NCBI RefSeq assembly: GCF_028683095.1
Contig: NZ_JAJUBC010000040.1
Location: 1-45,278, forward strand
Origin: Enterovibrio gelatinilyticus
GTDB lineage: Bacteria; Pseudomonadota; Gammaproteobacteria; Enterobacterales; Vibrionaceae
Length of the DNA: 45,278 bases
Direction: 5' to 3'
Position numbers and translations under genes: made by a program. The notes below the pieces were generated by a model, which made no database searches, had not been told where the DNA came from, and worked only from the letters and a program-made list of their open reading frames with translations. How positions within the stretch are numbered: the stretch's first letter is position 1; each line of letters opens with the position of its first letter. Shown piece after piece: positions 1 to 9,959 of the stretch.

Positions 1-62
1 CCCTAGGCCCTGCTCTGTTTCCTAGAACCTGCTCTGTACCTAAGCCCTGCTCTTCCCCAACT
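1..62. repeat. CCTAGG-type repeat island (right arm only)
   Basis: Three degenerate copies of a CCTAGG...CTGCTCT unit of about 17-19 bp follow one another and run up to the stop codon of the dGTPase gene. The orientation matches the other islands in this window, in which the unit read on the gene's own strand follows the stop codon as AAGAGC...CCTAGG. Any left arm would lie outside the window. Confidence 0.75.
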
Positions 63-63
63 C

Positions 64-1419
64 CTACCTTGTCTGGTGCAACGGCCCCTGGTTAACCGCC
101 GTAAACATCGTGGCGTAGAGGCGTTGTGCATAGCCGTCCGTCATTGCTGAGATGTAGTCAGAAATCACACGTCGACCCGTTTTTCCCTCGGCAACATCTT
201 GTCGCCATTGCGCTCGGGTCGCTTCTGGCAGCAAACGATTCGGGTCAGCATCAAATGCTTCAAACAACTCCATCACCAATTGCTGACCTTTGTATTCAAT
301 GACTTGTAGCTCGGGCTTTTGTACCACATATTCACTCACAAACGCTTTGAGTACGCCCAACACATCGTGCATCACGTCGGTCAGTTTGGCATTCCACTGC
401 AACAGTGGATCCTCAAAACGATTCACCCCATCTTGCACAGCAGGCTCAATGGCGATGGACGTCAACAGCGTATTCACCAGTGCTCCAATGGCGTCTTTTC
501 GCTCATGATGCTGACCAAACATTTGCTCACTCAAGTGACCAATATTGGTTTCAAGCCAAGGATCGCCGCATTCGGCGAGTTTACTGGCAACCGCCTCTTG
601 CCATTGGTCACGCTGAACAATGCCCATGACAATGGCATCTTCCAAATCATGAACGCCATAAGCAATATCGTCTGCAAGTTCCATAATGGAACAATCAAGT
701 GACTTATATTCACTGCGACCATGGTGGTTATCCGTCGGCTCACGTCTCAGCGAAGTAAACAGTTCCGCGTCATTGTCTGATAACGCGCCAAGCACCCAGT
801 CAAAGCGCTCAGCATCATCTTGATAGATGCCTTTTGCAGGATGCCACTGCGCCGCCCTTAGATGGCGAAACGCATTTACATCTTCAGGTAATTGATGACG
901 TCGGGTGTGCTTAAGCAAAGTAGGGTATTTCAATAAGCCCAGCAGCGTTCGACGCGCCAAGTTCATCCCATCATGCTCGGTATAAGGCTCTAGCAAAGAG
1001 ACAATTCGAAACGTTTGTGCATTTCCCTCGAAACCATCGTCATTGCGCATCATGTAATTAAGCGCGATTTCCCCACCATGACCATAAGGCGGATGACCAA
1101 TGTCATGTGCCAAACACAAACTTTCCATCAAACTGGTCGACGGAAGCAAAGGTCTAAAGTCTGGTTGCTTCTCTTTCAGTTGAGCAACAATCCCAGTACC
1201 GATTTGAGACACTTCAAGGGAGTGCGTTAACCGCGTACGATAAAAATCGCTGTGTTCCGCGCCCAGAACCTGTGTTTTGGCTTGAAGTCGTCTAAACGCG
1301 GCAGAATGCAGAATACGCGCACGGTCGCGCTGAAACACCGTACGTTTGTCATTTCGGCGTTGTTTGTTCTCTTGAGCTAATCGCGCTTCCCACGCTGGAG
1401 AAACATCAAATTTATTCAT
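64..1419 (-). CDS. dgt: dGTPase-like HD-domain triphosphohydrolase (anti-phage dGTPase family)
   Basis: Predicted to hydrolyse dGTP to deoxyguanosine and triphosphate in the cytoplasm. From the chosen ATG the protein has 451 residues. The HD-domain signature is visible: His in RLTHSLE near residue 66, His-Asp in [16 protein letters not shown] near 105-106, and a later metal-binding Asp region in [16 protein letters not shown]. The length (about 440-450 rather than 505 for E. coli Dgt) and the sequence fit the vibrio and Shewanella type, for which depletion of dGTP during phage infection has been reported. An upstream ATG pair at 1434 exists, but the ATG at 1419 is preferred because it has a GAG-type ribosome site and an 8-nt overlap (ATGAATAA) with the end of yfbR, implying translational coupling. 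Confidence 0.9.
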   Translation of the reverse strand: MNKFDVSPAWEARLAQENKQRRNDKRTVFQRDRARILHSAAFRRLQAKTQVLGAEHSDFYRTRLTHSLEVSQIGTGIVAQLKEKQPDFRPLLPSTSLMESLCLAHDIGHPPYGHGGEIALNYMMRNDDGFEGNAQTFRIVSLLEPYTEHDGMNLARRTLLGLLKYPTLLKHTRRHQLPEDVNAFRHLRAAQWHPAKGIYQDDAERFDWVLGALSDNDAELFTSLRREPTDNHHGRSEYKSLDCSIMELADDIAYGVHDLEDAIVMGIVQRDQWQEAVASKLAECGDPWLETNIGHLSEQMFGQHHERKDAIGALVNTLLTSIAIEPAVQDGVNRFEDPLLQWNAKLTDVMHDVLGVLKAFVSEYVVQKPELQVIEYKGQQLVMELFEAFDADPNRLLPEATRAQWRQDVAEGKTGRRVISDYISAMTDGYAQRLYATMFTAVNQGPLHQTR

Positions 1420-2008
1420 CACTGATCTCATCAAGCGTTAAGCCGAAACTCACGGCAAACGTCGACATAAAATACGCCGTGGCTTCACTGCCCCTTTCTT
1501 CCATGGTCGTTTCGAGACGACGTTTCGCCTGTTCAAACTCATGATTTCCTGCTGACAGTTCTTCCAAGCATTTCAAATACGCGCAAATAGCGTCGGCCTG
1601 TTTGACGATTTTGTAGTCGTCGGCATCAATTGCTTCACTATCAATCAAAGGGCGGTAATCGTCACGAAACTCCTCCGGCAGTAAAGAGATCAACTTGTCT
1701 TCGGCGATACGCTCAATCTTTTTATATTCATCCGCGATGGCTGGATTGAAATATTTGATGGGGGTCGGTAAATCGCCCGTAAAGACTTCACTGCAATCGT
1801 GAAACATCGCAAGCAGCGCAACGCGTTCTGGGGAATGATTCCCCCCAAATTTCTTGTTGTCTATCAACGCAAGTGCGTGAGCAACGAACGCGACTTGAAG
1901 GCTGTGCTCGGAGATATTTTCATTGAACACATTTCGCATTAACGGCCAGCGATAGATAAGTTTCATTCTGGCGAGATGGGCAAAGAAGTGGCTATGTTTC
2001 TGGCTCAT
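1412..2008 (-). CDS. yfbR: 5'-deoxynucleotidase YfbR
   Basis: HD-domain phosphohydrolase that removes phosphate from deoxyribonucleoside 5'-monophosphates; cytoplasmic. The 198-residue length matches the E. coli enzyme (199). Visible landmarks are the substrate-binding Arg-Trp at about residues 20-21, His in NISEHSL at about 35, His-Asp in MFHDCSE at about 70-71 and an Asp in [12 protein letters not shown] at about 79. It is the first gene of a two-gene unit with the dGTPase, with which it overlaps by 8 nt, so one operon could degrade dGTP and dNMPs together. Identification is firm; the physiological link is inferred. Confidence 0.95.
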   Translation of the reverse strand: MSQKHSHFFAHLARMKLIYRWPLMRNVFNENISEHSLQVAFVAHALALIDNKKFGGNHSPERVALLAMFHDCSEVFTGDLPTPIKYFNPAIADEYKKIERIAEDKLISLLPEEFRDDYRPLIDSEAIDADDYKIVKQADAICAYLKCLEELSAGNHEFEQAKRRLETTMEERGSEATAYFMSTFAVSFGLTLDEISDE

Positions 2009-2173
2009 GGCATCCTTGGCTTAGCTTAGTTGATTGAGTTGGCCTAATTGAAACGTAAAGTCTCTATCCATTCTGTTGTGCTACTGCGCTTTTCTCAAGC
2101 TTTTCGCACAAAAAACCTGCCGATGGCAATAACCGGACAACGCAAACCAAGAAGAACAGCAAAGACAAGTAAG

Positions 2174-2201
2174 AAGAAAGAAGAAAGAAGAAAGAAGAAA
2201 G
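2174..2201. repeat. AAGAAAG simple tandem repeat in the comEA-yfbR gap
   Basis: Four perfect copies of a 7-bp purine unit lie in the 249-bp space between comEA and yfbR (2009-2257). A short plus-strand open frame rich in Lys and Arg crosses this stretch, but it is explained by the low-complexity bases. I see nothing else in the gap. Confidence 0.7.
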
Positions 2202-2257
2202 CGAAGAATAAAATAGATAGGGAGAGCGTGCTCCCCAACACACAGCCTTGTCGTAAG

Positions 2258-2545
2258 TTAAAGCGTGATGCGATCGCGATTCTTTTCTACGATAGCATTA
2301 CCAATACCTTTGACTCCTGACAGTGAATCAATGGTATCAAACGCGCCATTTTCATTGCGAAAATCAACGATAGCCTGAGCTTTCGCTTTACCAATACCTT
2401 CCAGATACTTATCAAGCTCTTCGACTTCTGCCGTATTGATGTTCACTTCGACAGGAGTTCCTTGCGCACCATCTTGCGCCGACACTGCAGGGCTAGCCAG
2501 TAACGTTACGGCCAGCACCAGCGTTGATAATAGTGTTTTTAACAT
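2258..2545 (-). CDS. comEA: ComEA-family DNA uptake protein (helix-hairpin-helix)
   Basis: Small secreted DNA-binding protein of 95 residues. Residues 1-23 form a Sec signal peptide ending in SPAVSA; residues about 35-95 carry two helix-hairpin-helix elements (YLEGIGKAKAQAIVDFR and GVKGIGNAIVEK) typical of the ComEA C-terminal domain. In Vibrio cholerae the homologue lies next to ppiD and binds incoming DNA in the periplasm during natural transformation; the same neighbour is seen here. Unlike the Gram-positive ComEA there is no membrane anchor, so it should be free in the periplasm. It has its own gap of about 180 bp after ppiD, with a terminator, and so is probably transcribed separately. 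Confidence 0.9.
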   Translation of the reverse strand: MLKTLLSTLVLAVTLLASPAVSAQDGAQGTPVEVNINTAEVEELDKYLEGIGKAKAQAIVDFRNENGAFDTIDSLSGVKGIGNAIVEKNRDRITL

Positions 2546-2641
2546 GTCCGATTCCTCAATGTGAATAGATAAATGATCAAGATGATTTGAACAAAATCCA
2601 CTCCAGCATAAGGGTCACTCACATTAGCTCCATTTCCATGC

Positions 2642-2677
2642 ACAAAAAAACGACGGGGAGCTAAAAGCTCCCCGTCG
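2642..2677 (-). terminator. Rho-independent terminator after ppiD
   Basis: A perfect 12-bp stem (CGACGGGGAGCT and its complement) with a 3-nt loop is followed on the minus strand by a run of seven T. It lies about 50 bp beyond the ppiD stop and separates it from comEA. Confidence 0.93.
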
Positions 2678-2728
2678 ACGTAACTTGTCAATTACAGTGC
2701 AACTGCAATCACTTCAAAATATCCGTGA

Positions 2729-4618
2729 TTATTGCTCTGCTGTATTTAATGAATAAGTTACTTCCGTGTTTGCTTTCAGCTCAGAGATCAGCGCAGTAAG
2801 ATCCGCGTTAGCGGTTGAACGCGCTACGCGATCTGCCATTTGGCTCTCAAGGCTAATGCTCTCAGTCTCTGGGTCTTTGACACCATCCAAAGCCACGATC
2901 AACACATCGCCATTCACTGAACGCGTTAAACCATACTCGCTAGTCTCTGCAGCAGGTGCTGGCAGAGTAAAGACTAACTCAACCACTTCACGCTCAGGGG
3001 ACATACGAGCAAGCTCTGACACGTCGCTGAATGCATAACCAGACGCATTCACACCGGCATCGTTGCCATCATTCAATTCTGACAACAAAGTGTCCGCCAA
3101 TGCACTAGCCGCTTTCTCGCCTTCTTGGCGTTTCAGCAGCGCAGTCACTTGCGTTTCCACTTCTTCGAATGGCAACACAGTTTCAGGACGAACATCATCA
3201 ACACGCACTACGATGACGTGCTCAGGTGCAATCTCAATAATGTCTGAGTTCAAACCGTCTTCACGCACTTCAGGGCTTTGCAATGCTTGTACAACGCTAG
3301 GGTTGGCTAGCGAACCCGAAAGCTCGTTCAATGCGACAAAATCTGTTTTCGTTACTTCAGCGTTTGATGATGCGGCCGCTTCATCAAGGTTGTCAGGCAT
3401 TTCGAACGCTTTCTCAGCCAGCTCGTTTGACAGCGCATAGAATTTCTCTGCTGCATGCTGCTGCTTCAATCGCGCAATGATCTCATCACGAACCTCAGCA
3501 AAAGGCTTAGCGTCAGACGGCTTCACTTCATCCAGTTTAATGATGTGGAAACCAAAATCAGATTGCACAACGTCAGTAACATCACCGGTGTTAACCAAAG
3601 CAAACGCAGCTTCTTCAAACGCAGGGTCCATTACGCCTTTATCAAACCAATCAAGTTGACCGCCTTGCTCTGCACTGAAAGTATCATCAGAGCGAGTTTT
3701 AGCCAGTTCAGCAAAATCAGCACCCGCATTCAGTTCAGCAAGAACTTCCTGTGCTTTTTCTTTCGCCGCGCTGTCATCACCTTGGATCATAATGTGGCTA
3801 ACTTTGCGTTGCTCAGACGTGCCGTAAGACGCAATGTTCGCCTCGTAGTACGTTTTTGCTTCTTCATCAGTGATATCAGCAACATCAGCCACGCCAGCAC
3901 CCGTCAGTTCCACGTAAGACAGTTTGAACTGCTCAGGGCGAACGAATTGACTTGGGTTTTGCTCGTAGTAAGCCGTTTTCTGCTCTGCTGTGATGTCTGC
4001 TTTATCAGCAAAATCCACTAACGGAAGTGTCAAAGTACGAACAGTACGTGTTTGACCTTCAAGCTTGTACAAGGCTTCCAGTTCGTCTTCCAACGCAAAC
4101 TCACTGCTTAGCAGTGCATTTACCAATTGCTCTCGAACCATGTCTTGACGAACGTATTCTGCAAACTGATCTGGGCTTAGGCCATTGCGACGCAGTGCCG
4201 ATAGGTACAGATCGTTATTGAACACACCGTTGCTTGAAAAAGCCTGCATGTCACGGATTGATTGCTTAATCTGCACGTCACTCACGCGAAGACCCAATCT
4301 GTCTGCTTCTTGGTCAAGAAGCGATTGGTCCACCATGCGGTCAAGAACACTGCGACGGAATTGAGCCAGATAGGAAGGGTCACTCAACAATGTTGAGAAG
4401 AATTCTCCAGCTTGTGATTGCATTTGTGCACGCTCATTTTGATAAGCTTGCTCAAATTGGCTGCGGCTAATTTCTAGATCACCCACTTTAGCCGCTGGAG
4501 CCTCAGTACCACCAGCAAGGTAGCCACCGACACCCGCAAAGGCAAAGGAAAAGATAATAAGGCTTAAGATGATCTTAACCGCGATGCTGTTTACGCCTTC
4601 GCGTAGTCGCTCCATCAT
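2729..4618 (-). CDS. ppiD: Periplasmic folding chaperone PpiD
   Basis: Inner-membrane-anchored SurA-like chaperone that assists proteins leaving the SecYEG translocon. 629 residues, close to E. coli PpiD (623). An N-terminal cytoplasmic stub is followed by one membrane helix at about residues 12-36; the chaperone N-domain covers about 40-200; a PpiC-type parvulin domain covers about 271-366 (VSHIMI, GGQLDWFDKGVMDPAFEEAAF, FGFHIIKLDEVKP); then a C-terminal helical region. The start ATGATG follows a GGAG at 13 nt. It lies downstream of hupB, the usual gammaproteobacterial order lon-hupB-ppiD, with a terminator in between. Confidence 0.96.
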   Translation of the reverse strand: MMERLREGVNSIAVKIILSLIIFSFAFAGVGGYLAGGTEAPAAKVGDLEISRSQFEQAYQNERAQMQSQAGEFFSTLLSDPSYLAQFRRSVLDRMVDQSLLDQEADRLGLRVSDVQIKQSIRDMQAFSSNGVFNNDLYLSALRRNGLSPDQFAEYVRQDMVREQLVNALLSSEFALEDELEALYKLEGQTRTVRTLTLPLVDFADKADITAEQKTAYYEQNPSQFVRPEQFKLSYVELTGAGVADVADITDEEAKTYYEANIASYGTSEQRKVSHIMIQGDDSAAKEKAQEVLAELNAGADFAELAKTRSDDTFSAEQGGQLDWFDKGVMDPAFEEAAFALVNTGDVTDVVQSDFGFHIIKLDEVKPSDAKPFAEVRDEIIARLKQQHAAEKFYALSNELAEKAFEMPDNLDEAAASSNAEVTKTDFVALNELSGSLANPSVVQALQSPEVREDGLNSDIIEIAPEHVIVVRVDDVRPETVLPFEEVETQVTALLKRQEGEKAASALADTLLSELNDGNDAGVNASGYAFSDVSELARMSPEREVVELVFTLPAPAAETSEYGLTRSVNGDVLIVALDGVKDPETESISLESQMADRVARSTANADLTALISELKANTEVTYSLNTAEQ

Positions 4619-4681
4619 AACGTGCCGCCACTCCTGCTAAATTGAAACGTTCGTCTTAAAAATAAAACTCAGTAATTAAAA

Positions 4682-4708
4682 ACTAAAAAAGCGCATCCCG
4701 AGATGCGC
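4682..4708 (-). terminator. Rho-independent terminator after hupB
   Basis: A 7-bp GCGCATC/GATGCGC stem with a 4-nt loop is followed on the minus strand by six T. It lies about 100 bp past the hupB stop. Confidence 0.85.
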
Positions 4709-4806
4709 CTTTACACTCTGATTGAGCCCGATTATACGCTGATGTCTCAGACATTACAGCCTTTAACTAGGCTCTCTGCGACAAAGAGCAATCGTAAAAC
4801 TAAGAA

Positions 4807-5079
4807 TTAGTTAACCGCGTCTTTCAGAGCTTTACCCGCTTTAAAGCCAGGTACTTTTGCTGCTGGAATATCAATTTCCGCACCAGTTTGTGGGTTACGA
4901 CCAGTACGTGCTGAACGCTCACGAACAGAGAACGTACCAAAACCCACTAGAGCCACTTGGTCACCATCTTTCAGGCTGCCTGATACTGCGTCAATCAGAG
5001 CATCTAGTGCGCGACCCGCTGATGCTTTAGATAGATCTGCATCTTCTGCGATTTTATCAATTAACTGCGACTTGTTCAC
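4807..5079 (-). CDS. hupB: DNA-binding protein HU-beta
   Basis: Histone-like nucleoid protein of 90 residues, the usual HU length. The N-terminal helices ([18 protein letters not shown]) and the DNA-binding beta-arm with the Arg-Asn-Pro intercalation motif (GRNPQTG, about residues 61-67) are plain, as is the C-terminal [18 protein letters not shown]. It acts as a dimer that bends DNA. The gene stands alone between lon and ppiD, with hairpin terminators on both sides, consistent with a strong separate transcript. Confidence 0.97.
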   Translation of the reverse strand: MNKSQLIDKIAEDADLSKASAGRALDALIDAVSGSLKDGDQVALVGFGTFSVRERSARTGRNPQTGAEIDIPAAKVPGFKAGKALKDAVN

Positions 5080-5228
5080 TTTTTCATCCCCTTTAACAAA
5101 CGAACCACAAATCCCATTTTTTGCGGTGGCGAATAATTAGTCATCGCCTTAGTTATCAAAACAAGGCTGTAAAACGCTGTAGCTGTTATGTATTAAGGGC
5201 TTGCAGCGTTTCTCTTAACTTAGCCCTC

Positions 5229-5266
5229 AAAAAAAAGACTGACAAGCCTTTTACTGACTGTCAGCC
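5229..5266 (-). terminator. Rho-independent terminator after lon
   Basis: An 8-bp stem (GGCTGACA with TGTCAGTC, including one G-T pair) encloses about 14 nt and is followed by eight T on the minus strand, 20 bp past the lon stop. Confidence 0.8.
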
Positions 5267-5286
5267 TTTTACGTTGCTTATTTTTG

Positions 5287-7650
5287 CTACGCGTCACTCT
5301 TTTTCGCGGTTACAAGCTCGATTCCTAGCGGGTTGTCCTGCAATGCGAGGGTCAGAACATCATCGATCCAGCGCACAGCATGGATATCGAGGTCTGCTTT
5401 CACGTTATCAGGAATCTCTTCCAGATCACGTTCATTCTCTTTTGGAATGATAACCGTTTTAATTCCACCACGGTGAGCGGCAAGAAGTTTTTCCTTCAAG
5501 CCACCGATCGGAAGTACTTCACCACGCAAGGTGATTTCACCGGTCATTGCCACATCAGAACGAACAGGGTTACCCGTTAGGCTAGATACAAGTGCCGTAC
5601 ACATCGCGATACCCGCACTTGGGCCATCTTTCGGTGTTGCACCTTCTGGTACGTGAACGTGAATATCGCGTTTTTCGTAGAAGTCGTTATTAATACCCAA
5701 CTTCTCCGCACGCGTACGCACCACCGTCATCGCCGCTTGGATAGACTCTTGCATCACATCGCCCAGCGAGCCGGTTTGCGACAGCTTACCTTTGCCCGGC
5801 ATAGATTCGGTTTCAATGGTCAGCAAATCGCCGCCTACCGAAGTCCAAGCAAGACCCGTTACCTGACCAACGCGATTGCTTTCATCCGCTTTACCGAAAT
5901 CAAAACGTTGCACGCCCAAGTAATCTTTCAGGTTGTCTTGATCGATAGTGATAGATTTCAATTCGTTGTTCAGCAGAATTTCTTTCACTGCTTTACGGCA
6001 CAGTTTCGAAATCTCACGTTCGAGGCTACGCACACCCGCTTCACGCGTGTAGTAACGAATAATGCCAATGATCGCCGAGTCTTCAATCTTGATTTCGCTA
6101 GGCTTAAGGCCATTGCGCTGTACTTGCTTATCCAACAAGTGCTGCTTAGCAATGTTTAGCTTCTCATCTTCGGTATAGCCCGACAGACGAATCACTTCCA
6201 TACGGTCAAGCAACGGACCTGGGATATTCATCGAGTTCGACGTTGCGACAAACATAACGTCTGACAAGTCATAGTCGACTTCCAGATAATGGTCGTTGAA
6301 CGCGTTGTTTTGCTCAGGGTCCAGAACCTCCAGCAACGCCGACGACGGATCGCCTCGCATGTCTGAAGACATCTTGTCGATTTCATCCAACAGGAACAAT
6401 GGGTTTTTCACGCCCACTTTTGCCATTTTTTGGATAAGTTTACCCGGCAATGAACCAATATAGGTACGGCGGTGACCACGAATTTCCGCTTCATCACGCA
6501 CGCCACCAAGTGCCATACGCGTGTACTTGCGGCCTGTCGCTTTCGCAATTGACTGACCCAATGAGGTTTTACCCACACCAGGAGGGCCAACCAAACACAG
6601 GATTGGGCCTTTCAGCTTATTAATACGGTTTTGTACTGCGAGGTATTCTAGGATGCGTTCTTTTACGCGCTCCAGGCCATAATGGTCCGAGTTAAGGATC
6701 TCTTCGGCCTTCGCCAAATCCTTTTTCACTTTCGAACGCTTCGACCATGGTACGCTCACCATCCAATCGATATAGCTGCGAACAACCGTCGCTTCTGCCG
6801 ACATAGGAGACATCATCTTGAGCTTTTGCAGCTCTTGTTCTGTCTTCTCTTTGGCTTCCTGAGGCATTTTAGATTCTTCAATCTTCAGCTTCAGGCTTTC
6901 AAATTCATCAGGGGCATCATCCAGCTCACCCAGTTCTTTCTGGATAGCCTTCATTTGCTCATTGAGGTAGTACTCGCGTTGGCTCTTTTCCATCTGCTTT
7001 TTAACGCGGCTTCGAATTCGTTTCTCAACCTGAAGCAGATCGATTTCTGATTCCATCATGGTCATCAAAAACTCAAGACGCTCAGAGATATCAACGATTT
7101 CGAGAACTTGCTGCTTATCATGCAACTTCAACGGCATGTGCGCAGCAATGGTATCCGCTAAGCGAGCAGCTTCTTCAATACCATTTAGCGAGGTCAGTAC
7201 TTCCGGTGGGATCTTCTTATTAAGCTTAATAAAGCCTTCAAACTGGCCGATGGCAGTGCGCACCAGCACTTCTTGCTCACGCTCATCCATTTCTGGGGTT
7301 TCAGTGTACTGAGCATCAGCAATAAAGAAGTCATCTTCACGGAATTTTTTAATTTCTGCACGCTGTAGGCCTTCCACCAGCACTTTGACTGTGCCATCAG
7401 GAAGTTTTAGCAACTGCAGGATTGACGCGACCGTACCAACTTCATACAGATCAGCAATAGAGGGGTCGTCAGTTGCCGCATCTTTCTGCGCAACCAATAG
7501 AATCTGCTTATCATTGTCCATCGCTGCTTCAAGGCAACGAATTGATTTATCCCTTCCCACAAATAGTGGAATAACCATATGAGGATAAACAACCACGTCA
7601 CGCAAAGGCAGGACCGGAATCTCAATGCGCTCGGAACGCTCCAAGTTCAT
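5287..7650 (-). CDS. lon: ATP-dependent protease Lon
   Basis: Cytoplasmic AAA+ serine protease that degrades misfolded and regulatory proteins. 787 residues against 784 in E. coli, and almost collinear with it. The N-terminal substrate-binding domain covers about 10-200; a coiled-coil region is rich in Glu and Lys at about 200-300; the AAA+ domain has Walker A GPPGVGKT near 356 and Walker [10 protein letters not shown]; the C-terminal protease domain has the catalytic Ser in [11 protein letters not shown] (about 679) and Lys in [10 protein letters not shown] (about 722). In enterobacteria Lon also destroys the capsule activator RcsA, which may matter given the polysaccharide genes nearby (inference only). 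Confidence 0.98.
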   Translation of the reverse strand: MNLERSERIEIPVLPLRDVVVYPHMVIPLFVGRDKSIRCLEAAMDNDKQILLVAQKDAATDDPSIADLYEVGTVASILQLLKLPDGTVKVLVEGLQRAEIKKFREDDFFIADAQYTETPEMDEREQEVLVRTAIGQFEGFIKLNKKIPPEVLTSLNGIEEAARLADTIAAHMPLKLHDKQQVLEIVDISERLEFLMTMMESEIDLLQVEKRIRSRVKKQMEKSQREYYLNEQMKAIQKELGELDDAPDEFESLKLKIEESKMPQEAKEKTEQELQKLKMMSPMSAEATVVRSYIDWMVSVPWSKRSKVKKDLAKAEEILNSDHYGLERVKERILEYLAVQNRINKLKGPILCLVGPPGVGKTSLGQSIAKATGRKYTRMALGGVRDEAEIRGHRRTYIGSLPGKLIQKMAKVGVKNPLFLLDEIDKMSSDMRGDPSSALLEVLDPEQNNAFNDHYLEVDYDLSDVMFVATSNSMNIPGPLLDRMEVIRLSGYTEDEKLNIAKQHLLDKQVQRNGLKPSEIKIEDSAIIGIIRYYTREAGVRSLEREISKLCRKAVKEILLNNELKSITIDQDNLKDYLGVQRFDFGKADESNRVGQVTGLAWTSVGGDLLTIETESMPGKGKLSQTGSLGDVMQESIQAAMTVVRTRAEKLGINNDFYEKRDIHVHVPEGATPKDGPSAGIAMCTALVSSLTGNPVRSDVAMTGEITLRGEVLPIGGLKEKLLAAHRGGIKTVIIPKENERDLEEIPDNVKADLDIHAVRWIDDVLTLALQDNPLGIELVTAKKSDA

Positions 7651-7683
7651 ATTTTTCTCTCTTCCGTTTTAGATACTAATGAG

Positions 7684-7711
7684 TATATGGGGATAGTTTG
7701 TCAGGATTCAA
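7684..7711 (-). promoter_or_regulatory. Sigma-32 (heat-shock) promoter of lon
   Basis: On the minus strand TTGAA (7707-7711) and CCCCATATA (7684-7692) are separated by 14 nt. This fits the RpoH consensus (CTTGAA, 13-17 nt, CCCCAT-T) and lies about 35 bp before the lon start codon. lon is a classical heat-shock gene. Confidence 0.8.
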
Positions 7712-7731
7712 CGGCATACCAAGCAGAATGT

Positions 7732-7762
7732 AAAAAAGGGAGCGAACGCTCCCTTTTTTTTT
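7732..7762 (-). terminator. Terminator between clpX and lon
   Basis: A 6-bp GGGAGC/GCTCCC stem with a GAAC loop has A/T tracts on both sides, with six T on the minus-strand exit side. It follows clpX by about 50 bp and sits just upstream of the lon heat-shock promoter, insulating the two genes. Confidence 0.9.
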
Positions 7763-7809
7763 ATAATTTGTTGGTTAAATACGCAATTTAACCGCACGCT
7801 ATGTAGGCG

Positions 7810-9090
7810 TTACTCCGCACCAGCTGCTTGATTTTCAGCCGCTTCGTAAATCAACAAAGGTTCAGATTCCCCTTTGATAACCGATTCGTCGATCACCACT
7901 TTAGAAACGTCTTTGCTCGATGGCAAATCGTACATGGTATCTAGTAATACAGCTTCTACGATTGAACGCAAACCACGAGCACCCGTTTTACGATCCATTG
8001 CCTTTTGAGCAATCGCCGTTAACGCGTCGTCACGGAATTCAAGTTCAACACCATCAAGCTCTAGCAACGCAGCATACTGTTTCGTCAGTGCGTTCTTCGG
8101 CTCACGTAGAATTTGTACCAGCGCGTCTTGATCGAGCTCGGTAAGTGTTGCCGTGACAGGCAAACGACCGATGAACTCAGGGATCAAACCGTATTTCACC
8201 AGATCTTCTGGTTCCACTTTGCTGAACAAATCGCTAAGCGTCGCTTTTTGGTCTTTAGAACGTACTTCCGCTCCGAAACCAATACCGCTGCCTTTTGCTA
8301 CACGTTGATCAACCACTTTATCGAGACCGGCAAATGCGCCACCACAAATGAACAAGATCTTAGAGGTATCAACCTGCAAGAACTCTTGTTGTGGGTGCTT
8401 ACGACCACCTTGCGGTGGAACAGAAGCAATGGTGCCTTCAACCAGTTTCAACAACGCCTGCTGCACACCTTCACCCGACACATCACGCGTGATTGAAGGG
8501 TTATCAGACTTGCGAGAGATCTTATCGATTTCATCGATATAAACAATTCCGCGCTCAGCTTTGGCGACGTCATAATCACACTTCTGAAGCAGCTTCTGGA
8601 TAATGTTCTCGACATCTTCACCCACATAACCGGCTTCGGTTAGCGTGGTTGCGTCTGCCATAGTGAACGGAACATCCAGAAAACGCGCCAGCGTTTCTGC
8701 AAGCAAGGTCTTACCGCTACCCGTTGGACCAATCAACAAGATGTTACTCTTGCCTAGCTCAACGCCTTCTGACGTTGTATCACCGTTTCTCAGACGCTTG
8801 TAGTGGTTATAAACCGCTACTGAGAGCACTTTCTTCGCTCTGTCTTGACCGATGACATAATCATCAAGGTGAGATCGGATTTCCTGTGGTGTCGGAAGCT
8901 CGCTGCTGTCGCGCTTCGGCATGACCTCTTTTATTTCTTCACGAATGATGTCGTTACATAGGTCAACACACTCATCGCAGATATAAACAGAAGGTCCAGC
9001 AATTAACTTGCGCACTTCATGCTGGCTTTTGCCGCAGAAAGAGCAGTACAGCAGTTTGCCGCTGCCACCGTCTTTTCGCTTGTCTGTCAT
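7810..9090 (-). CDS. clpX: ClpX, ATPase and specificity subunit of ClpXP
   Basis: Hexameric AAA+ unfoldase that feeds substrates to ClpP. 426 residues against 424 in E. coli. The N-terminal C4 zinc-binding domain has Cys at about residues 16, 19, 38 and 41 (CSFC and CDEC). Walker A is GPTGSGKT at 121-128, Walker B VYIDEID near 183-189, and the IGF-type ClpP-docking loop appears as [11 protein letters not shown]. It lies 138 bp after clpP, the standard tig-clpP-clpX order. Confidence 0.98.
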   Translation of the reverse strand: MTDKRKDGGSGKLLYCSFCGKSQHEVRKLIAGPSVYICDECVDLCNDIIREEIKEVMPKRDSSELPTPQEIRSHLDDYVIGQDRAKKVLSVAVYNHYKRLRNGDTTSEGVELGKSNILLIGPTGSGKTLLAETLARFLDVPFTMADATTLTEAGYVGEDVENIIQKLLQKCDYDVAKAERGIVYIDEIDKISRKSDNPSITRDVSGEGVQQALLKLVEGTIASVPPQGGRKHPQQEFLQVDTSKILFICGGAFAGLDKVVDQRVAKGSGIGFGAEVRSKDQKATLSDLFSKVEPEDLVKYGLIPEFIGRLPVTATLTELDQDALVQILREPKNALTKQYAALLELDGVELEFRDDALTAIAQKAMDRKTGARGLRSIVEAVLLDTMYDLPSSKDVSKVVIDESVIKGESEPLLIYEAAENQAAGAE

Positions 9091-9228
9091 TCGCTAACCT
9101 CTTTAGGCTTTCGCCCATGTTTGCCATGATCTGAGTCTATAACAACTCGGAGGAAATTTCCGACAGCCGCAAGACTCAATTCCAAAATAGTAGGGCATAA
9201 AAACCCTAACTATCTCAGAACTAAAAAA

Positions 9229-9852
9229 TTAATCGCGCTTATTTAATATTGCATCAACCAAGCCGTAGTCCATCGCATCTTGCGATGCCATGAAGTTGTC
9301 ACGATCTGTATCGCGCTCAATCACTTCTAATGGTTGACCGGTATGCTCAGCAAGCAAGCTATTAAGCTTGTTCTTGATGGTCAAAATTTCTTGCGCATGG
9401 ATTTGGATGTCCGACGCTTGGCCTTGGAAGCCGCCCAGCGGTTGGTGGATCATCACACGTGAGTTTGGCAGGCAATAGCGTTTACCTTTTTCGCCACCAG
9501 CAAGCAAGAATGCGCCCATTGAACATGCTTGGCCCATACACACTGTGCTCACGTTAGGTTTAATGTACTGCATAGTGTCATAAATAGACATACCTGCAGT
9601 GACAGAGCCACCTGGTGAGTTGATGTATAGGAAGATATCTTTTTCTGGGTTTTCTGACTCGAGAAACAGCAACTGCGCAACAACCAGATTCGCCATATGA
9701 TCTTCAACCTGACCGGTCAAAAAGATCACGCGCTCTTTCAGCAAGCGGGAATAGATGTCGTAAGAACGTTCACCGCGGGAGGTTTGTTCCACCACCATTG
9801 GCACTAACGCATCCATGATAGAAGGCATTCCGTTTTTTTCTTGAAAGCTCAT
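9229..9852 (-). CDS. clpP: ClpP, proteolytic subunit of ClpXP/ClpAP
   Basis: Tetradecameric serine peptidase. 207 residues, the same as the E. coli precursor, with the catalytic triad at identical numbers: Ser111 (GQACSMGAF), His136 (MIHQPLGG) and Asp185 (DTDRDNFM). A short N-terminal propeptide is expected. It lies about 110 bp after tig; the interval contains a strong hairpin that could attenuate read-through from tig. Confidence 0.98.
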   Translation of the reverse strand: MSFQEKNGMPSIMDALVPMVVEQTSRGERSYDIYSRLLKERVIFLTGQVEDHMANLVVAQLLFLESENPEKDIFLYINSPGGSVTAGMSIYDTMQYIKPNVSTVCMGQACSMGAFLLAGGEKGKRYCLPNSRVMIHQPLGGFQGQASDIQIHAQEILTIKNKLNSLLAEHTGQPLEVIERDTDRDNFMASQDAMDYGLVDAILNKRD

Positions 9853-9875
9853 AGTGTTATTTCCCTAAAATAAAT

Positions 9876-9904
9876 GGCCCGGATGAATAAACTTCATTCG
9901 GACC
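9876..9904 (-). promoter_or_regulatory. Hairpin between tig and clpP (possible attenuator)
   Basis: A 12-bp stem with two G-T pairs (GGTCCGAATGAA with TTCATCCGGGCC) encloses a 5-nt loop. It is followed by an A/T stretch with only a broken T tract, so it is either a weak terminator or an RNA-stability element. It lies 24 nt before the clpP start. Confidence 0.6.
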
Positions 9905-9959
9905 ATTGTTATCAGAAGAGTGAATTCTAAGTCAAATGTCCACTCAACAATTCTAGCAC

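Noticed and set aside
2048-2320. 90-codon plus-strand Lys/Arg-rich frame
   Set aside because: It is due to the AAGAAAG repeat and runs into the 3' end of comEA on the other strand.
6408-6590. Short frames inside lon and other housekeeping genes
   Set aside because: They overlap well-supported genes in other frames and have no independent evidence.
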